64,000 bases of DNA from Paenibacillus sp. LS1 (GTDB lineage: Bacteria > Bacillota > Bacilli > Paenibacillales > Paenibacillaceae): assembly GCF_026013365.1 (NCBI RefSeq), contig NZ_JAPDOE010000008.1, positions 124,001-188,000 on the forward strand, in the 5' to 3' direction. The position numbers and the translations under genes are program-made. The notes beneath the pieces were generated by a model, which was not told the DNA's origin, did no database searches, and saw nothing but the letters and a program-made list of their open reading frames with translations. Positions 26,778 through 35,798 of the stretch are shown here, piece after piece. Position 1 is the stretch's first letter; each line of letters opens with the position of its first letter.

Positions 26778-27490
26778 CCGGGCGTGCATTATCATCGGAT
26801 TGGCTCAAGATTCGGGGGAAGGGGATCTGGTTTCTCGTCTTCCTGGCTCCGATTGGATTGATAGCCATGCAGGCGCTTAATTTTGGGTTACGGCTGGACT
26901 ATCTGAAAGAACAGTACGCCGATAATCTGTGGGGCGGGCTGTTGGGCAATGTGGTTATCTTTGTGCCTCTGTCTCTGATGCTGGGAGCAACCATTCTCAG
27001 CTCCATGATCGCCAATGTTGAGCATGAACAGGGATCGTGGAAACAGCTGCTCGCCATGCCGATCCCCAGACCGGCTGTGTATCTGGCTAAGTTCCTGCTT
27101 GCCTGTCTGCTGTTGGTGATTTCCTGCCTGCTGTTAACCGCTGGAATTGTGGGTCTGGGACTGATACTCGGATTCCATGCCAGTGAGATTCCTTGGATGC
27201 AGGCGATCAAGTTGGGGTTGCTACCTTTGGCTGGTGCGCTTCCCGTGTTGTCACTGGAGTTATGGCTCACGATGGTAAACAAAAATCAGGCGCTTCCGGT
27301 CACCCTGGGTATTGTGCTCGCGATAACCGGCATGTTCGCACTTAGTATCTCGCCGAATTTTCCGCTCGCTTGGGCACAGATGGCTTGGAATGGACCTAAT
27401 CCATATCTGTATGCAGGCATGGGTGCAGGTCTGGGACTATTGATCCTGTTGCTGGGTATGGGGCACTTTAGCCGGAAGGATGTGGCCTGA
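26774..27490 (+). CDS. ABC-2-type permease, lantibiotic-immunity MutE/EpiE-like
   Basis: A 238-residue membrane protein with about six spans, beginning with the soluble SSDWLKIRGKGIWFLVFLAPIG motif typical of MutE/EpiE/SpaE permeases, which start around a (L/A)xxxKxK segment. The conserved EHEQGSWKQLLAMP loop is present. It would pair with the next, related permease to form a heterodimeric channel powered by the preceding ATPase. No antibiotic biosynthesis genes lie nearby, so this is more likely a resistance system than self-immunity. Confidence 0.85.
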   Translation: MTGRALSSDWLKIRGKGIWFLVFLAPIGLIAMQALNFGLRLDYLKEQYADNLWGGLLGNVVIFVPLSLMLGATILSSMIANVEHEQGSWKQLLAMPIPRPAVYLAKFLLACLLLVISCLLLTAGIVGLGLILGFHASEIPWMQAIKLGLLPLAGALPVLSLELWLTMVNKNQALPVTLGIVLAITGMFALSISPNFPLAWAQMAWNGPNPYLYAGMGAGLGLLILLLGMGHFSRKDVA

Positions 27491-27491
27491 T

Positions 27492-28226
27492 ATGAGCTTT
27501 GCGACAACGTATTTCCGAATATTGTCCGCTGAACGATTGAAAATGGGTAAATCCCCTATCTGGCTCCTGATCCTGCTAAGCCCGCTCATTGCGCTGCTTA
27601 TCGGACTGTTGTCCACGCCTTCGGGGAATTGGCAGGTATTGATGGGCACCATGGTCTTTCTACATGGATTGCTCCTGTTGCCGATGCTGACTGGGGTGTT
27701 TACGTCCTTTGTCTGCCGTTTTGAACATGCAGGAGGAGGGTGGAAGCAGATGCTGGTTCTACCGCTCACACGTTCAGGTGTATATGCAGGCAAACTGACG
27801 ATTGTACTCCTGCTTCTGGCGGGTACACAAGTACTGTTGCTGATGTCCATTCTGCTGGCAGGGTTGATTCATGGCATTACGATGCCAGTGCCTTGGGGAT
27901 TTTTGGTTGGCAAATTGCTACTAGGGTTGTTGGCCTGTGTACCACTGGCTGCACTGCAAATGTTCGTTTCATTGGTGTGGAGCAGCTTTGCTGCACCACT
28001 CGCACTAAATTTTGCACTGACTGTACCGAATATTATCATCGTGAACTCGGCTACATATGGACCGTATTATCCATGGGCCCAACCGATGATTCTGATGACG
28101 CCAATGGATGGCGGAGGTTTCGGAGCTTATAATGTTCCACTGATGACGATGCTGGCGGTTGTTGGAGGCAGTGCTGTCATTTTCATTGGAATCGGCATGA
28201 TGTATTTTGCGAAAAAAGAAATCTGA
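27492..28226 (+). CDS. ABC-2-type permease, lantibiotic-immunity MutG/SpaG-like
   Basis: The second permease of the pair. ATG 27492 is preferred over ATG 27480 because it lies after the previous stop with GGAAGGA 11 bases upstream; this gives 244 residues. It opens with FRILSAERLKMGKSPIWLLILLSP and has the HAGGGWKQMLVLPLTRS loop that parallels EHEQGSWKQLL in its partner, so the two arose by duplication. About six spans are predicted. It is the last gene of the five-gene sensor/transporter block; the convergent terminator follows. Confidence 0.85.
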   Translation: MSFATTYFRILSAERLKMGKSPIWLLILLSPLIALLIGLLSTPSGNWQVLMGTMVFLHGLLLLPMLTGVFTSFVCRFEHAGGGWKQMLVLPLTRSGVYAGKLTIVLLLLAGTQVLLLMSILLAGLIHGITMPVPWGFLVGKLLLGLLACVPLAALQMFVSLVWSSFAAPLALNFALTVPNIIIVNSATYGPYYPWAQPMILMTPMDGGGFGAYNVPLMTMLAVVGGSAVIFIGIGMMYFAKKEI

Positions 28227-28258
28227 ATAAAACGTTACACATCTGGTTATCGTAGATC

Positions 28259-28319
28259 AAGATCCTTCTTAAGCTAAACATGCAAACTCCATTGTATGTA
28301 GGCTTGAGAGGGATTTTTC
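28259..28319. terminator. Convergent terminator
   Basis: AAGATCCTTCTTAAGC pairs with GCTTGAGAGGGATTTTT, with an inner ACATGCA/TGTATGT hairpin. It lies between the permease gene and the convergent acetyltransferase gene. Confidence 0.7.
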
Positions 28320-28879
28320 TAATGTCTGACCCACCCATCATGAATGGTTAATTCCCGAATGATTTTGGCTGGCGCCCCGGCTACAAGTGTATTCTCAGGT
28401 ACATCTTTGGTCACCGTACTTCCGGCAGCCACGACTGCATTTCTGCCAATGGTCACTCCGGGTAGAATCAGCGCACCCGTACCAATCCAGGCATTATCCT
28501 GAATGACGATCCTTTTGGCGGTCTGGCTTCCGTCATCCAGCGAGTCAATTCGGTGATAGGCACTGTCAAATATACTTGTTCGAGGACCAATCATAACGTT
28601 ATTACCGATGGTCACTTCAACGTTAGCCGCAATCCCAACACCTGCATTAATCATGACGTCATCGCCAATCGTTAATCGCGCCCCTTTGACCACGGTTAAC
28701 TGGGTTCCCCAAGGTTTGCCTATGATGTTAAGCCGTTTTCCTACCTGCAAATCACCCAATTTATTTAGATAAACTTTACCCCTGATTCGTGGCAGCAGCC
28801 CCATTGAGGGCTGGATTTTACCGAAGATGGCCAAGCCTCGTAGTTTGCCGTAAACAATTTTAACTCTGTTGGGCAGCAT
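28319..28879 (-). CDS. Acyltransferase with left-handed beta-helix (hexapeptide repeats)
   Basis: A 186-residue protein of the maltose/galactoside O-acetyltransferase-like group. The C-terminal two-thirds is made of hexapeptide repeats (IGDDVMINAGVGIAANVEVTIGNNVMIGP, written in parts), and the coil YHRIDSL supplies the likely catalytic His. The block DNAWIGTGALILPGVTIGRNAVVAAGS is the classic LbH end. The acceptor is unknown; sugars or envelope polysaccharide are possible. It is monocistronic. Confidence 0.85.
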   Translation of the reverse strand: MLPNRVKIVYGKLRGLAIFGKIQPSMGLLPRIRGKVYLNKLGDLQVGKRLNIIGKPWGTQLTVVKGARLTIGDDVMINAGVGIAANVEVTIGNNVMIGPRTSIFDSAYHRIDSLDDGSQTAKRIVIQDNAWIGTGALILPGVTIGRNAVVAAGSTVTKDVPENTLVAGAPAKIIRELTIHDGWVRH

Positions 28880-29179
28880 GATTCATCCGTCCTCTCCGTA
28901 GTCAAATAACGCTTTTTAACGATTATATCTTTTATGATACAATTTGTATCGTTAATTTTCTGAAGTATAATAAATTGAAAATTAAATTCCAACTATTACA
29001 TCACACTTCAAGTGAATTGAATCATAGATTGTAAGCAAAAGGACGCGAGAATCTGGTAAAATAAAAAAAGCTGTTTCTAGGCAGGCTTACATGGTTATTC
29101 GAGGGTAGGCCCATTTCTACGGAAATAATTAATTCCTGTTGTTAGATGAAGATATTGGCTGAGAAAAGAGGGGTAAGCC
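28880..29179. other. Divergent intergenic region, no gene seen
   Basis: An AT-rich gap between the acyltransferase (minus) and the hybrid kinase (plus). It must hold both promoters, but I cannot assign -35/-10 boxes with confidence. No repeat or structured RNA is evident. Confidence 0.4.
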
Positions 29180-31888
29180 TTGGATATTAATAAAACGGAA
29201 ACCCTGAAGCGCATTATTTCTGAGGGAAGTTCTTACCAATCATTGTTTTTTAACCACCCGGATGCCATTTATGTGATGGACATCCATGGAAACTATATTG
29301 ATGCTAATCCCTCGGTAGAGCGGATATCAGGGCATACACTCGATGACTTGATTCGTGTGAATCGGAATCAACTCTGTCCTCCTGATAGTGAAAATTCACG
29401 TAAAGAATATATTAAAGAGGTACTGGCTGGACGTTCAGTCAGTAATTCCATTACTTTTTATCATAAAGACGGATCTTTGAAACACGCAGAGATAACGTAT
29501 GTGCCCATCACTGAGGGTGAAGAAGTTGTTGGCATATATGGTATTGCCAAGGATGTTACCGAAACGTTAGAAGTGGAACGTGAGCTTCGGGAGACACAAG
29601 AGAAATATCAGGTGCTCGCTGACCATGCACAAGATCTGATTACGACCTGTGCTACGAATGGCGAGTTGTTATACGTATCACCTTCTGTCTATACCTTACT
29701 GGGTTATAAGCCGGAGGAAGTTACAGGAAAGTCCTTCAAGGATTATTGTTATCCGGGAGATTATCCTGATCCCATGGATCTTTCCGAGATTGGCAATGGC
29801 TGCAAGATGCGTGTGTTACACAAAAAGGGACACTATATCTGGATGGAGACATTGGCGAAGCCTGTGGCTGGAGAGCGGGGCAAGACAACCCAGATTGTCA
29901 GCATCAGCAGGGATATTACTCAGCATAAGGATGCGGATAGACGTCTTCGAGAAAGTCGTCAGCGATATAGATCGCTGTTCGAACATAATCCGGCAGCCGT
30001 GTATTCATTGAATATGCAAGGCCAATATAGTGCGGTGAACAGCAAGCTGGTGCAAATGCTGGATGTTCCACGCAATAAGCTTATTGGTAAATCGTTTTTA
30101 TCCAATCTGGATAAACGCGAAGTGCAATACGGCCAAACGAATTTTGAAATGGTGAAGCAGGGCGAACCGCAATATTATGAGACCCGAATCGTCAATTCAA
30201 GTGGTCGGAAGATCGAAGTATCCGTTACGAATGTGCCTATTATTGTGGATAAAGAAGTGGTAGGTGTCTATGGAATCGTGTCTGATATTACCGAGCGTAA
30301 GGAATATACGGAACGGATTCAGGAGCTTAGCAAGCAACATGAGCTGATTCTTAACACGGTTACGGAAGGAATCTATGGTTTGGATGCGGATGGAATCACC
30401 ATGTTTATGAATCCTGCAGCAGCTTCGATGTTCGGTTATGAACCGAAAGAATTCATTGGCAAAAACTCACATCCCATTATCCATCACACCCGTGCGGACG
30501 GAAGTCATTTCCCAAAAGAAGAGTGCCCGATCCACATGACCGTGTTGGATGGACAGAGACGCTCAATCAAGGAAGATGTGTTTTGGCGTAAAGATGGCAG
30601 CAGCTTTCTGGTGCAGTATCAGGTGACGCCGATTATTGAACAGGGACAGATTCAGGGCGCGGTGGTCGTGTTCAATGATGTGACTGGCGAACGTGAAATT
30701 GTACGTGCCAAAGAGACAGCTGAGCTCGCAGCTCAGGCCAAGTCAGAATTTCTGTCAATGGTCAGCCATGAGATCCGGACACCCATGAACGGGATCGTGG
30801 GCATGACCGAGTTGTTGATCGGTACCGATTTATCGGAGGAACAGCGAGAATATGCCGAGATTATTCAAGATAGCGGCGATGCTCTGCTGAACATCCTTAA
30901 TGATATTTTGGACTTCAGTAAGCTGGAATCCGGGAAAATGGCGCTGGCTTATGAACCATTTGCATTACGCAAGATGCTGGAACAGGTGGCCGAACTGTTT
31001 AAATCCCGTGCAGATGAGAAACATCTGGAGATCAGGTATCGTCTCAATCCAAGTATCCCTGAGTTCATGGTAGGCGACTCCATACGTATCCGACAGATTC
31101 TGGTGAACCTGGTTGGCAATGCGCTCAAGTTTACAGACCGGGGAAGTATTGATGTCACCGTAGATATTATCAAGGGCAGAAAGCCCGAAGACAGCGTTCT
31201 TGATTTTGCAGTGCAAGATACGGGGATCGGCATCCCCGCTGACAAGCTGGATCAGTTGTTCCAATCCTTCTCTCAGCTGCATCCGGTGATTAACCGGAAG
31301 TATGGTGGTACTGGCTTGGGCCTGGTCATCTCCAAGCGACTCGTAGAGATCATGGGAGGTAGTATCAGTGTCGAGAGTATAGAAGGAGAAGGTTCGACCT
31401 TCCGGTTTGCTGTGCCTGCGACGAGTGTAGAAGCTTCAGCGGAACAGACAGCAAGTCAGTTCCATCATGATCGCACACGTCAAAGTGACAAGGTCGCCAT
31501 GCGTATTCTGGTGGCGGAAGATCATCCGGTAAACCGGAAGATTCTGCGAGAATATCTGGAGAAGCTCGGATACCAGGCAGATGTGTGTACCAATGGTGTA
31601 GAGGCGATTGATGCCATCTCTCAGAATGCTTATGATATTGTCCTGATGGATATTCATATGCCTGTGATGGATGGATTGAAGGCGACAGACCTTTTGCACC
31701 GCCTAATTCCACAGGATCGCATACCGCCCATCATTGCAGTTACAGGCAATGCCAAACGTGAAGACAAGGAAGCTTGTCTGGAGATGGGGATGCGTGACTT
31801 TATTAGTAAGCCGGTTATGCTGAGTGAGTTGAAGCGGGTGTTACAGCAATGGGGACCAAGGGACGAACCTCGGCTTGCACCGAATTGA
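29180..31888 (+). CDS. Hybrid sensor histidine kinase with four PAS domains and a receiver
   Basis: A 902-residue soluble hybrid kinase starting at TTG 29180 (GAGGGG upstream). Four PAS domains run from about residue 18 to 510 (FFNHPDAIYVMDIHGNYIDAN; LADHAQDLITTCATNG; FEHNPAAVYSLNMQG; LNTVTEGIYGLDADG). Then the H-box FLSMVSHEIRTPMNGIVGMTELL, N-box ILVNLVGNALKFT, DTGIGI and GGTGLGLVIS, and a C-terminal receiver with the Asp in IVLMDIHMPVMDG and Lys in FISKPVM. There is no membrane segment, so it senses an internal signal. No HPt domain is present; the partner must be encoded elsewhere. Confidence 0.92.
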   Translation: MDINKTETLKRIISEGSSYQSLFFNHPDAIYVMDIHGNYIDANPSVERISGHTLDDLIRVNRNQLCPPDSENSRKEYIKEVLAGRSVSNSITFYHKDGSLKHAEITYVPITEGEEVVGIYGIAKDVTETLEVERELRETQEKYQVLADHAQDLITTCATNGELLYVSPSVYTLLGYKPEEVTGKSFKDYCYPGDYPDPMDLSEIGNGCKMRVLHKKGHYIWMETLAKPVAGERGKTTQIVSISRDITQHKDADRRLRESRQRYRSLFEHNPAAVYSLNMQGQYSAVNSKLVQMLDVPRNKLIGKSFLSNLDKREVQYGQTNFEMVKQGEPQYYETRIVNSSGRKIEVSVTNVPIIVDKEVVGVYGIVSDITERKEYTERIQELSKQHELILNTVTEGIYGLDADGITMFMNPAAASMFGYEPKEFIGKNSHPIIHHTRADGSHFPKEECPIHMTVLDGQRRSIKEDVFWRKDGSSFLVQYQVTPIIEQGQIQGAVVVFNDVTGEREIVRAKETAELAAQAKSEFLSMVSHEIRTPMNGIVGMTELLIGTDLSEEQREYAEIIQDSGDALLNILNDILDFSKLESGKMALAYEPFALRKMLEQVAELFKSRADEKHLEIRYRLNPSIPEFMVGDSIRIRQILVNLVGNALKFTDRGSIDVTVDIIKGRKPEDSVLDFAVQDTGIGIPADKLDQLFQSFSQLHPVINRKYGGTGLGLVISKRLVEIMGGSISVESIEGEGSTFRFAVPATSVEASAEQTASQFHHDRTRQSDKVAMRILVAEDHPVNRKILREYLEKLGYQADVCTNGVEAIDAISQNAYDIVLMDIHMPVMDGLKATDLLHRLIPQDRIPPIIAVTGNAKREDKEACLEMGMRDFISKPVMLSELKRVLQQWGPRDEPRLAPN

Positions 31889-31915
31889 ACAATAGTTCGA
31901 CCGTGAAAAATAATA

Positions 31916-31971
31916 AACGCAAACACGCCAATATTCCTCCTCGCATGGAGTGTTATTGGCGTGTTTGCGTT
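31916..31971. terminator. Long hairpin terminator between the hybrid kinase and ldh
   Basis: AACGCAAACACGCCAATA and TATTGGCGTGTTTGCGTT are perfect 18-base arms. The T-rich tail is on the minus strand side (TTTATTATTTTT), so it mainly ends ldh transcription. Confidence 0.75.
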
Positions 31972-32026
31972 GGCAGGCTTTTGAAGTTGAACTGAAGCAT
32001 GCAAAGTAGAGCTGTATTCGAATGGG

Positions 32027-32980
32027 TTATGCCAGTGTCAGACGATTGATGTTACCTGATAGGATTTCACAGGAATTGTTAAATTTCTCACGTTCCGTTG
32101 CATCCAGATTCAATTCGATAATCTCCTGAATGCCATTTCCGCCGATAATTGCAGGAACACCGACGCAGACGTTATGTTGCTCATACTCTCCGTCCAGAAT
32201 AGCCGATACGGCGATGATTTTGTGTTCGTCATTGAGGATGGAACGGGTGATGTGCGCCAGAGCGTTGCCGATCCCGAATTGGGTAGAGCCTTTGCGAGTA
32301 AAGATCTCCCAGCCAGCATCCTTCGTTTTGCGTGCGATATCGTCCAGATCCAGATGTTTGAAGCGCTCCTTGTGCTGATCCATGATGTGCATAATTGGTT
32401 TACCACCGATGGTCACATGCGACCAGGCCACGAACTGGGATTCTCCATGCTCTCCGAGAGCATAACCGTGCACACTGCGAGGATCGATGGAGAAGACTTC
32501 AGATAGCAGCGTTTTGAGTCTTGAGGAGTCAATGGACGTCCCTGTACCGATGACGTGCTCGCGCGGGAGGCCGGATAATTTCCATACCATATAAGTTACT
32601 ATGTCAACCGGATTGGCAGCGACGACAAAAATCCCGTTAAATCCACTGTTCATGATGGGAACCACGATGTCTTTGGCAATCGACTCCGCTTCCTCCAAAA
32701 TATCCAGCCGAGTCTGTCCTGGCTTGGGATTCGCACCAGCGGTTAAGATAATCACATCCATATTGCCACAATCGGCATACGTTCCTGCATATACTTTGGT
32801 GCGGTTATGTGTGAAGTCCATACAATGGGAAAAATCCAGTGCCTGTGCTACAGCACGGTCATACGTCCGGTCCACCATCATAATTTCCCTGCATATCGAT
32901 TGATTAATCATGGAATACGCACAACTCGAACCGACAAGACCTGCCCCGATCACCGCTACTTTACCTGATTTGCCTAACAC
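32027..32980 (-). CDS. ldh: L-lactate dehydrogenase family protein
   Basis: A 317-residue NAD-dependent LDH/MDH-superfamily enzyme. The nucleotide loop is [10 protein letters not shown], the catalytic pair Asp151/His178 is in [10 protein letters not shown] and GEHGES, and the substrate-binding arginines are Arg91 (in GQTRLDIL) and Arg154. The expected reaction is pyruvate to L-lactate with NADH. The specificity loop reads [10 protein letters not shown], where typical bacillar LDH has GANQKPGETR, so the residue at classical position 102 is Pro rather than Gln. It starts at GTG 32980 behind GGGGGCTG. Monocistronic, with its own terminator. Confidence 0.88.
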   Translation of the reverse strand: MLGKSGKVAVIGAGLVGSSCAYSMINQSICREIMMVDRTYDRAVAQALDFSHCMDFTHNRTKVYAGTYADCGNMDVIILTAGANPKPGQTRLDILEEAESIAKDIVVPIMNSGFNGIFVVAANPVDIVTYMVWKLSGLPREHVIGTGTSIDSSRLKTLLSEVFSIDPRSVHGYALGEHGESQFVAWSHVTIGGKPIMHIMDQHKERFKHLDLDDIARKTKDAGWEIFTRKGSTQFGIGNALAHITRSILNDEHKIIAVSAILDGEYEQHNVCVGVPAIIGGNGIQEIIELNLDATEREKFNNSCEILSGNINRLTLA

Positions 32981-33163
32981 TGCCGTTCAGCCCCCATTAC
33001 ATTGATATTTATCCTGACTTACGCGTCCTATGTTAAGTATAGTCCTTTATTTTATGCTGAAATGTACTTCTACGTTACATAAGATAACACATAAAAAAGC
33101 TGTGCAGCAATGATATCCGCTATCGCGGGAGCGTATTGGAGTAAAGGAGTTAACAAAATTGAC

Positions 33164-33289
33164 ATGAATAATTCACAATCAGTTGATTTGACGGCATTTG
33201 CACCTGTCGTATTCGACATGACAGCATTCATGCTCGTTGTCGGATCAAGGGTTATTTGTGCGAATCATATACCTGACAAAAGTTCTTAG
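33164..33289 (+). CDS. Possible small protein of 41 residues
   Basis: ATG 33164 opens a 41-codon frame ending at TAG 33287-33289. AAAGGAG lies at 33143-33149, 14 bases upstream, slightly far; an in-frame ATT at 33158 would be better placed. The peptide has an internal near-repeat (LTAFAPVVFD / MTAFMLVVGS) and a polar end (CANHIPDKSS). I do not recognise it. The rest of the 500-base gap between ldh and the MerR-like gene shows only a CCGC-TATC-GCGG mini-hairpin and the inverted repeat at 33456. Confidence 0.3.
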   Translation: MNNSQSVDLTAFAPVVFDMTAFMLVVGSRVICANHIPDKSS

Positions 33290-33455
33290 GAATCCGCAGA
33301 AACAGAACAAAACCGCCAAAGGGATCTGCCGAGAAGCTGACGAATACATACGGACAAGCAAAAGATAAGCATACATGATCATGAGACAGGTTGCCCCGAT
33401 CCGATGACGGTTCCATAAAGGAACGCTGAAGCCATAATGTTTTTATCCAAGAATT

Positions 33456-33488
33456 AATTTCATAACTCACTAAAGGTATTATGAAATT
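33456..33488. promoter_or_regulatory. Inverted repeat before the MerR-like gene
   Basis: AATTTCATAA and TTATGAAATT are perfect 10-base arms separated by 13 bases. It lies 35 bases before the chosen start of the MerR-like protein and could be its operator or an RNA hairpin in the leader. Confidence 0.45.
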
Positions 33489-33522
33489 GATTCCCAAAAG
33501 ACTTCATTCCGGGAGGGAATTA

Positions 33523-34209
33523 ATGATGATTGAAGAAGCAGGAGCAACGACGGAAACGGCCAAGAGCCTGGGCATAGGTGCCAGTACTCTTCGTAAATAT
33601 GCGGCGGCACTGGAAGAGCAGGGATACCGGTTCGAACGTTCCGCCAACAAATCCAGACTATTCAAATCAGACGACATCGAGTGCATTGAACGCTTGATGA
33701 CCGAACTTAGAGAGCATAATCTGCCATTAGCTGATGCTGTGGTGACTGTATTGGCTCCAGACGTACCTGTCGTAGAAGTAAATGTAGATGTACCCGTGGT
33801 GAGAATCGAAGGTCTGTCAGAGCCGGAATGTGCAGCCACATCGATGTCGTCCGTATTCCCTGAAGAACCTGAAGTAACGGGTAATCTGAGATCCTATGAG
33901 GGTCTGGGACAGCTGGTAAGTGAGGTCACTTATGGTGCTGTGGAACAACAGCAGGATGACCGGGTACAGTTGCTGCAACAGCGGGTCGATGAACTGGAGT
34001 TGACCCTTCAGCATCTGGCTGATACACATATGGCTCTTCAGGAACAGATGGAAAAACAACGTCTATGGATGAACGAGAAGTTGGAAGAGGAGCGGGATCG
34101 TGAACTCGTGACCAATCTGCGCAGCTTTCAGGGAAGAAAACGCAAACCCAAAGGAGTATCACTACGTATGTTGTTCGGGTTGTTGCCCAAGAAGCATAAG
34201 GAAGCTTGA
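33523..34209 (+). CDS. MerR-type HTH protein with coiled coil (RacA-like organisation)
   Basis: ATG 33481 lies inside an inverted repeat; ATG 33523 (or 33526) is preferred because GGGAGGG precedes it. The 228-residue product has an N-terminal MerR-like winged helix (TTETAKSLGIGASTLRKYAAALEEQGYRFER...LFKSDDIECIERLM), an acidic/valine-rich linker, a coiled coil (VQLLQQRVDELELTLQHLADTHMALQEQMEKQ region) and a basic C-terminus (GRKRKPKG). This layout recalls RacA and related DNA-anchoring proteins. It lies 63 bases before a Ser/Thr kinase gene, so the two may be co-transcribed. Confidence 0.75.
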   Translation: MMIEEAGATTETAKSLGIGASTLRKYAAALEEQGYRFERSANKSRLFKSDDIECIERLMTELREHNLPLADAVVTVLAPDVPVVEVNVDVPVVRIEGLSEPECAATSMSSVFPEEPEVTGNLRSYEGLGQLVSEVTYGAVEQQQDDRVQLLQQRVDELELTLQHLADTHMALQEQMEKQRLWMNEKLEEERDRELVTNLRSFQGRKRKPKGVSLRMLFGLLPKKHKEA

Positions 34210-34272
34210 GCAACAGGCTTTTGCCCATCGTGATTTTACAGTATCGGCCTGATATAATAAGCTCCATACAAC

Positions 34273-35163
34273 ATGAAGACTGGTAACGGATTGCTCGGTA
34301 TAGAATTAGACCGGGGAGATCTGGAAGCTGGCGTGGGAGGATCTGTGGAGCTGCGACGAAGTTGGCAAAGATTGCTCGGACTATGGACTGACCGTCCTAG
34401 GCGTCAGGGGACGACCATTGCTGAGCGTTATACGATACAGGAATTGCTAGGCATGGGGAGCTATGGGCTGACATATCTGTGTACAGATGACCGGACTGGT
34501 AATGAAGTAGCGTTGAAGGAGTCCAAGCCCAGCAAGGGCAGACTCGCTACACATCTGTTAGAGCGAGAGGCGGACGTGATGGAACGTCTTCATCATCAGG
34601 CGATCCCTGATCTATTGGATGTATTCACATCCGGGAGACGAAGTTATATCGTTATCGAGTATATTCGTGGACAGACGCTGGAAGATTGCATATTTGAGCA
34701 AGGTCTTCAATATACGGAGCGGGAATGTCTGGAACTGGCAGGTCAACTGCTGGCTCCGGTGGCTCATGTGCATGAGCAAGGGTATATACATGGAGATGTA
34801 AGGATTCCCAATGTTATTTTACGTGAAGGGACGGTGCATCTGATTGACTTTGGCCTGGCAAGACGCTTGGGGGAGCCGTTGTTACCGGAGCTGAAGCGAC
34901 GTATGCGAGAAGTACCAGAGCCTGAAGATGAACCGGCTACCCCGGATCATGATCTGCAGGATATCGGTCACTTTCTACTATTTATGCTGTATTCCGCTTA
35001 TGAGCCAGAGAAGGGCCGTGAACCCGCCAGCTGGCAGGAGGAACTTAAGCTTACGCCTGAATTGCACCAGATGCTGGAGCGACTTCTTGGACTCCGTCCA
35101 GGTTATGGTGGGGCGACAGAGCTACAGGCAGAGATTGAGAATGTGTTGCTGAAATTACAATGA
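34273..35163 (+). CDS. Hanks-type serine/threonine protein kinase, soluble
   Basis: A 296-residue kinase without transmembrane or PASTA domains. Residues ~50-70 hold the glycine loop LLGMGSYGLTYL, followed by the ATP lysine in VALKESKP. The catalytic loop is HGDVRIPNVIL: the catalytic Asp and Asn are present, while the usual HRD-LK is replaced by HGD-VR. The DFG motif is in LIDFGLARR. It resembles the short cytoplasmic kinases of the YbdM/YrzF kind more than PrkC. The first ~45 residues are not part of the fold. The ribosome binding site is weak. Confidence 0.87.
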   Translation: MKTGNGLLGIELDRGDLEAGVGGSVELRRSWQRLLGLWTDRPRRQGTTIAERYTIQELLGMGSYGLTYLCTDDRTGNEVALKESKPSKGRLATHLLEREADVMERLHHQAIPDLLDVFTSGRRSYIVIEYIRGQTLEDCIFEQGLQYTERECLELAGQLLAPVAHVHEQGYIHGDVRIPNVILREGTVHLIDFGLARRLGEPLLPELKRRMREVPEPEDEPATPDHDLQDIGHFLLFMLYSAYEPEKGREPASWQEELKLTPELHQMLERLLGLRPGYGGATELQAEIENVLLKLQ

Positions 35164-35200
35164 GATAAGCTATGTAGGCGGACCTATATTTGTTATCCGT

Positions 35201-35234
35201 GACCTCTTCGTATGATAGCTGTAGGGGTCTTTTT
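35201..35234 (+). terminator. Rho-independent terminator after the Ser/Thr kinase
   Basis: GACCTCTTC ... GTAGGGGTC with a T-T mismatch and a G-T pair, followed by TTTTT. Confidence 0.7.
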
Positions 35235-35258
35235 CCTTTTTGCTGGTATAGAAACAAT

Positions 35259-35305
35259 AAAGAGGTGTTCTGCAGGCCGTGTGTACGGCTGTCGAACACC
35301 CCTTT
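35259..35305. terminator. Hairpin downstream of the small basic protein gene
   Basis: AAAGAGGTGTTC and GAACACCCCTTT outer arms with an inner GCCGT-GTGT-ACGGC stem. On the minus strand it is followed by a weak T-rich run and may end the small basic gene. Confidence 0.55.
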
Positions 35306-35380
35306 GTTACATATTCATGTATTGTAGTGTCCAGTAAGCTGGTGCGATCATTGCTCTTTAAAAGCAGTAGTGAAAGCAGC

Positions 35381-35590
35381 TTAGCTGGAGCTGTATTTTC
35401 TGCTTTTGTAATACCCGGAGCCACTGCGGCTATCCCGATATTTCACATCCGAAGAAGAATAGCGCTTGTAGGAACGCTTGCCTGAGGAGCTGCTGTGACG
35501 TTTATAGGAGCGCCTGTCCGAGGAGCTATGACGTTTGCGGTGAGATGAAGATTTCGAATCAATCAGTTTGCCAATAATCTTTTTGAACAT
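35381..35590 (-). CDS. Small Ser/Arg/Lys/Tyr-rich basic protein
   Basis: A 69-residue protein starting MFKKIIGKLIDSKSSSHRKRH. After an amphipathic N-terminus the rest is a low-complexity repeat of SSS, SYKR and YKSRKY-like units, strongly basic and without acidic clusters. AAAGGGTG lies on the minus strand about seven bases before ATG, which supports real expression. No family is recognised; the composition is reminiscent of nucleic-acid- or spore-associated small proteins, but that is only a guess. It lies convergent to the kinase gene. Confidence 0.6.
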   Translation of the reverse strand: MFKKIIGKLIDSKSSSHRKRHSSSDRRSYKRHSSSSGKRSYKRYSSSDVKYRDSRSGSGYYKSRKYSSS

Positions 35591-35798
35591 GAGCTTTCAC
35601 CCTTTCGACTTCAACTGTTTTAACCATATACGTGGCCCGATATGAAGGGGTTTCGAGTTTTTCATGGAAAATTATATTCATTGGACAGGAGCTTGGCGTA
35701 TAATAGGATGTTGCTGATTATACGGAATTTTTTATTTTGAGCGTTTAGCGTTACAATAGAGGACAGGATAAGATTTTAACGGACAAGGAGTAGTTGTT

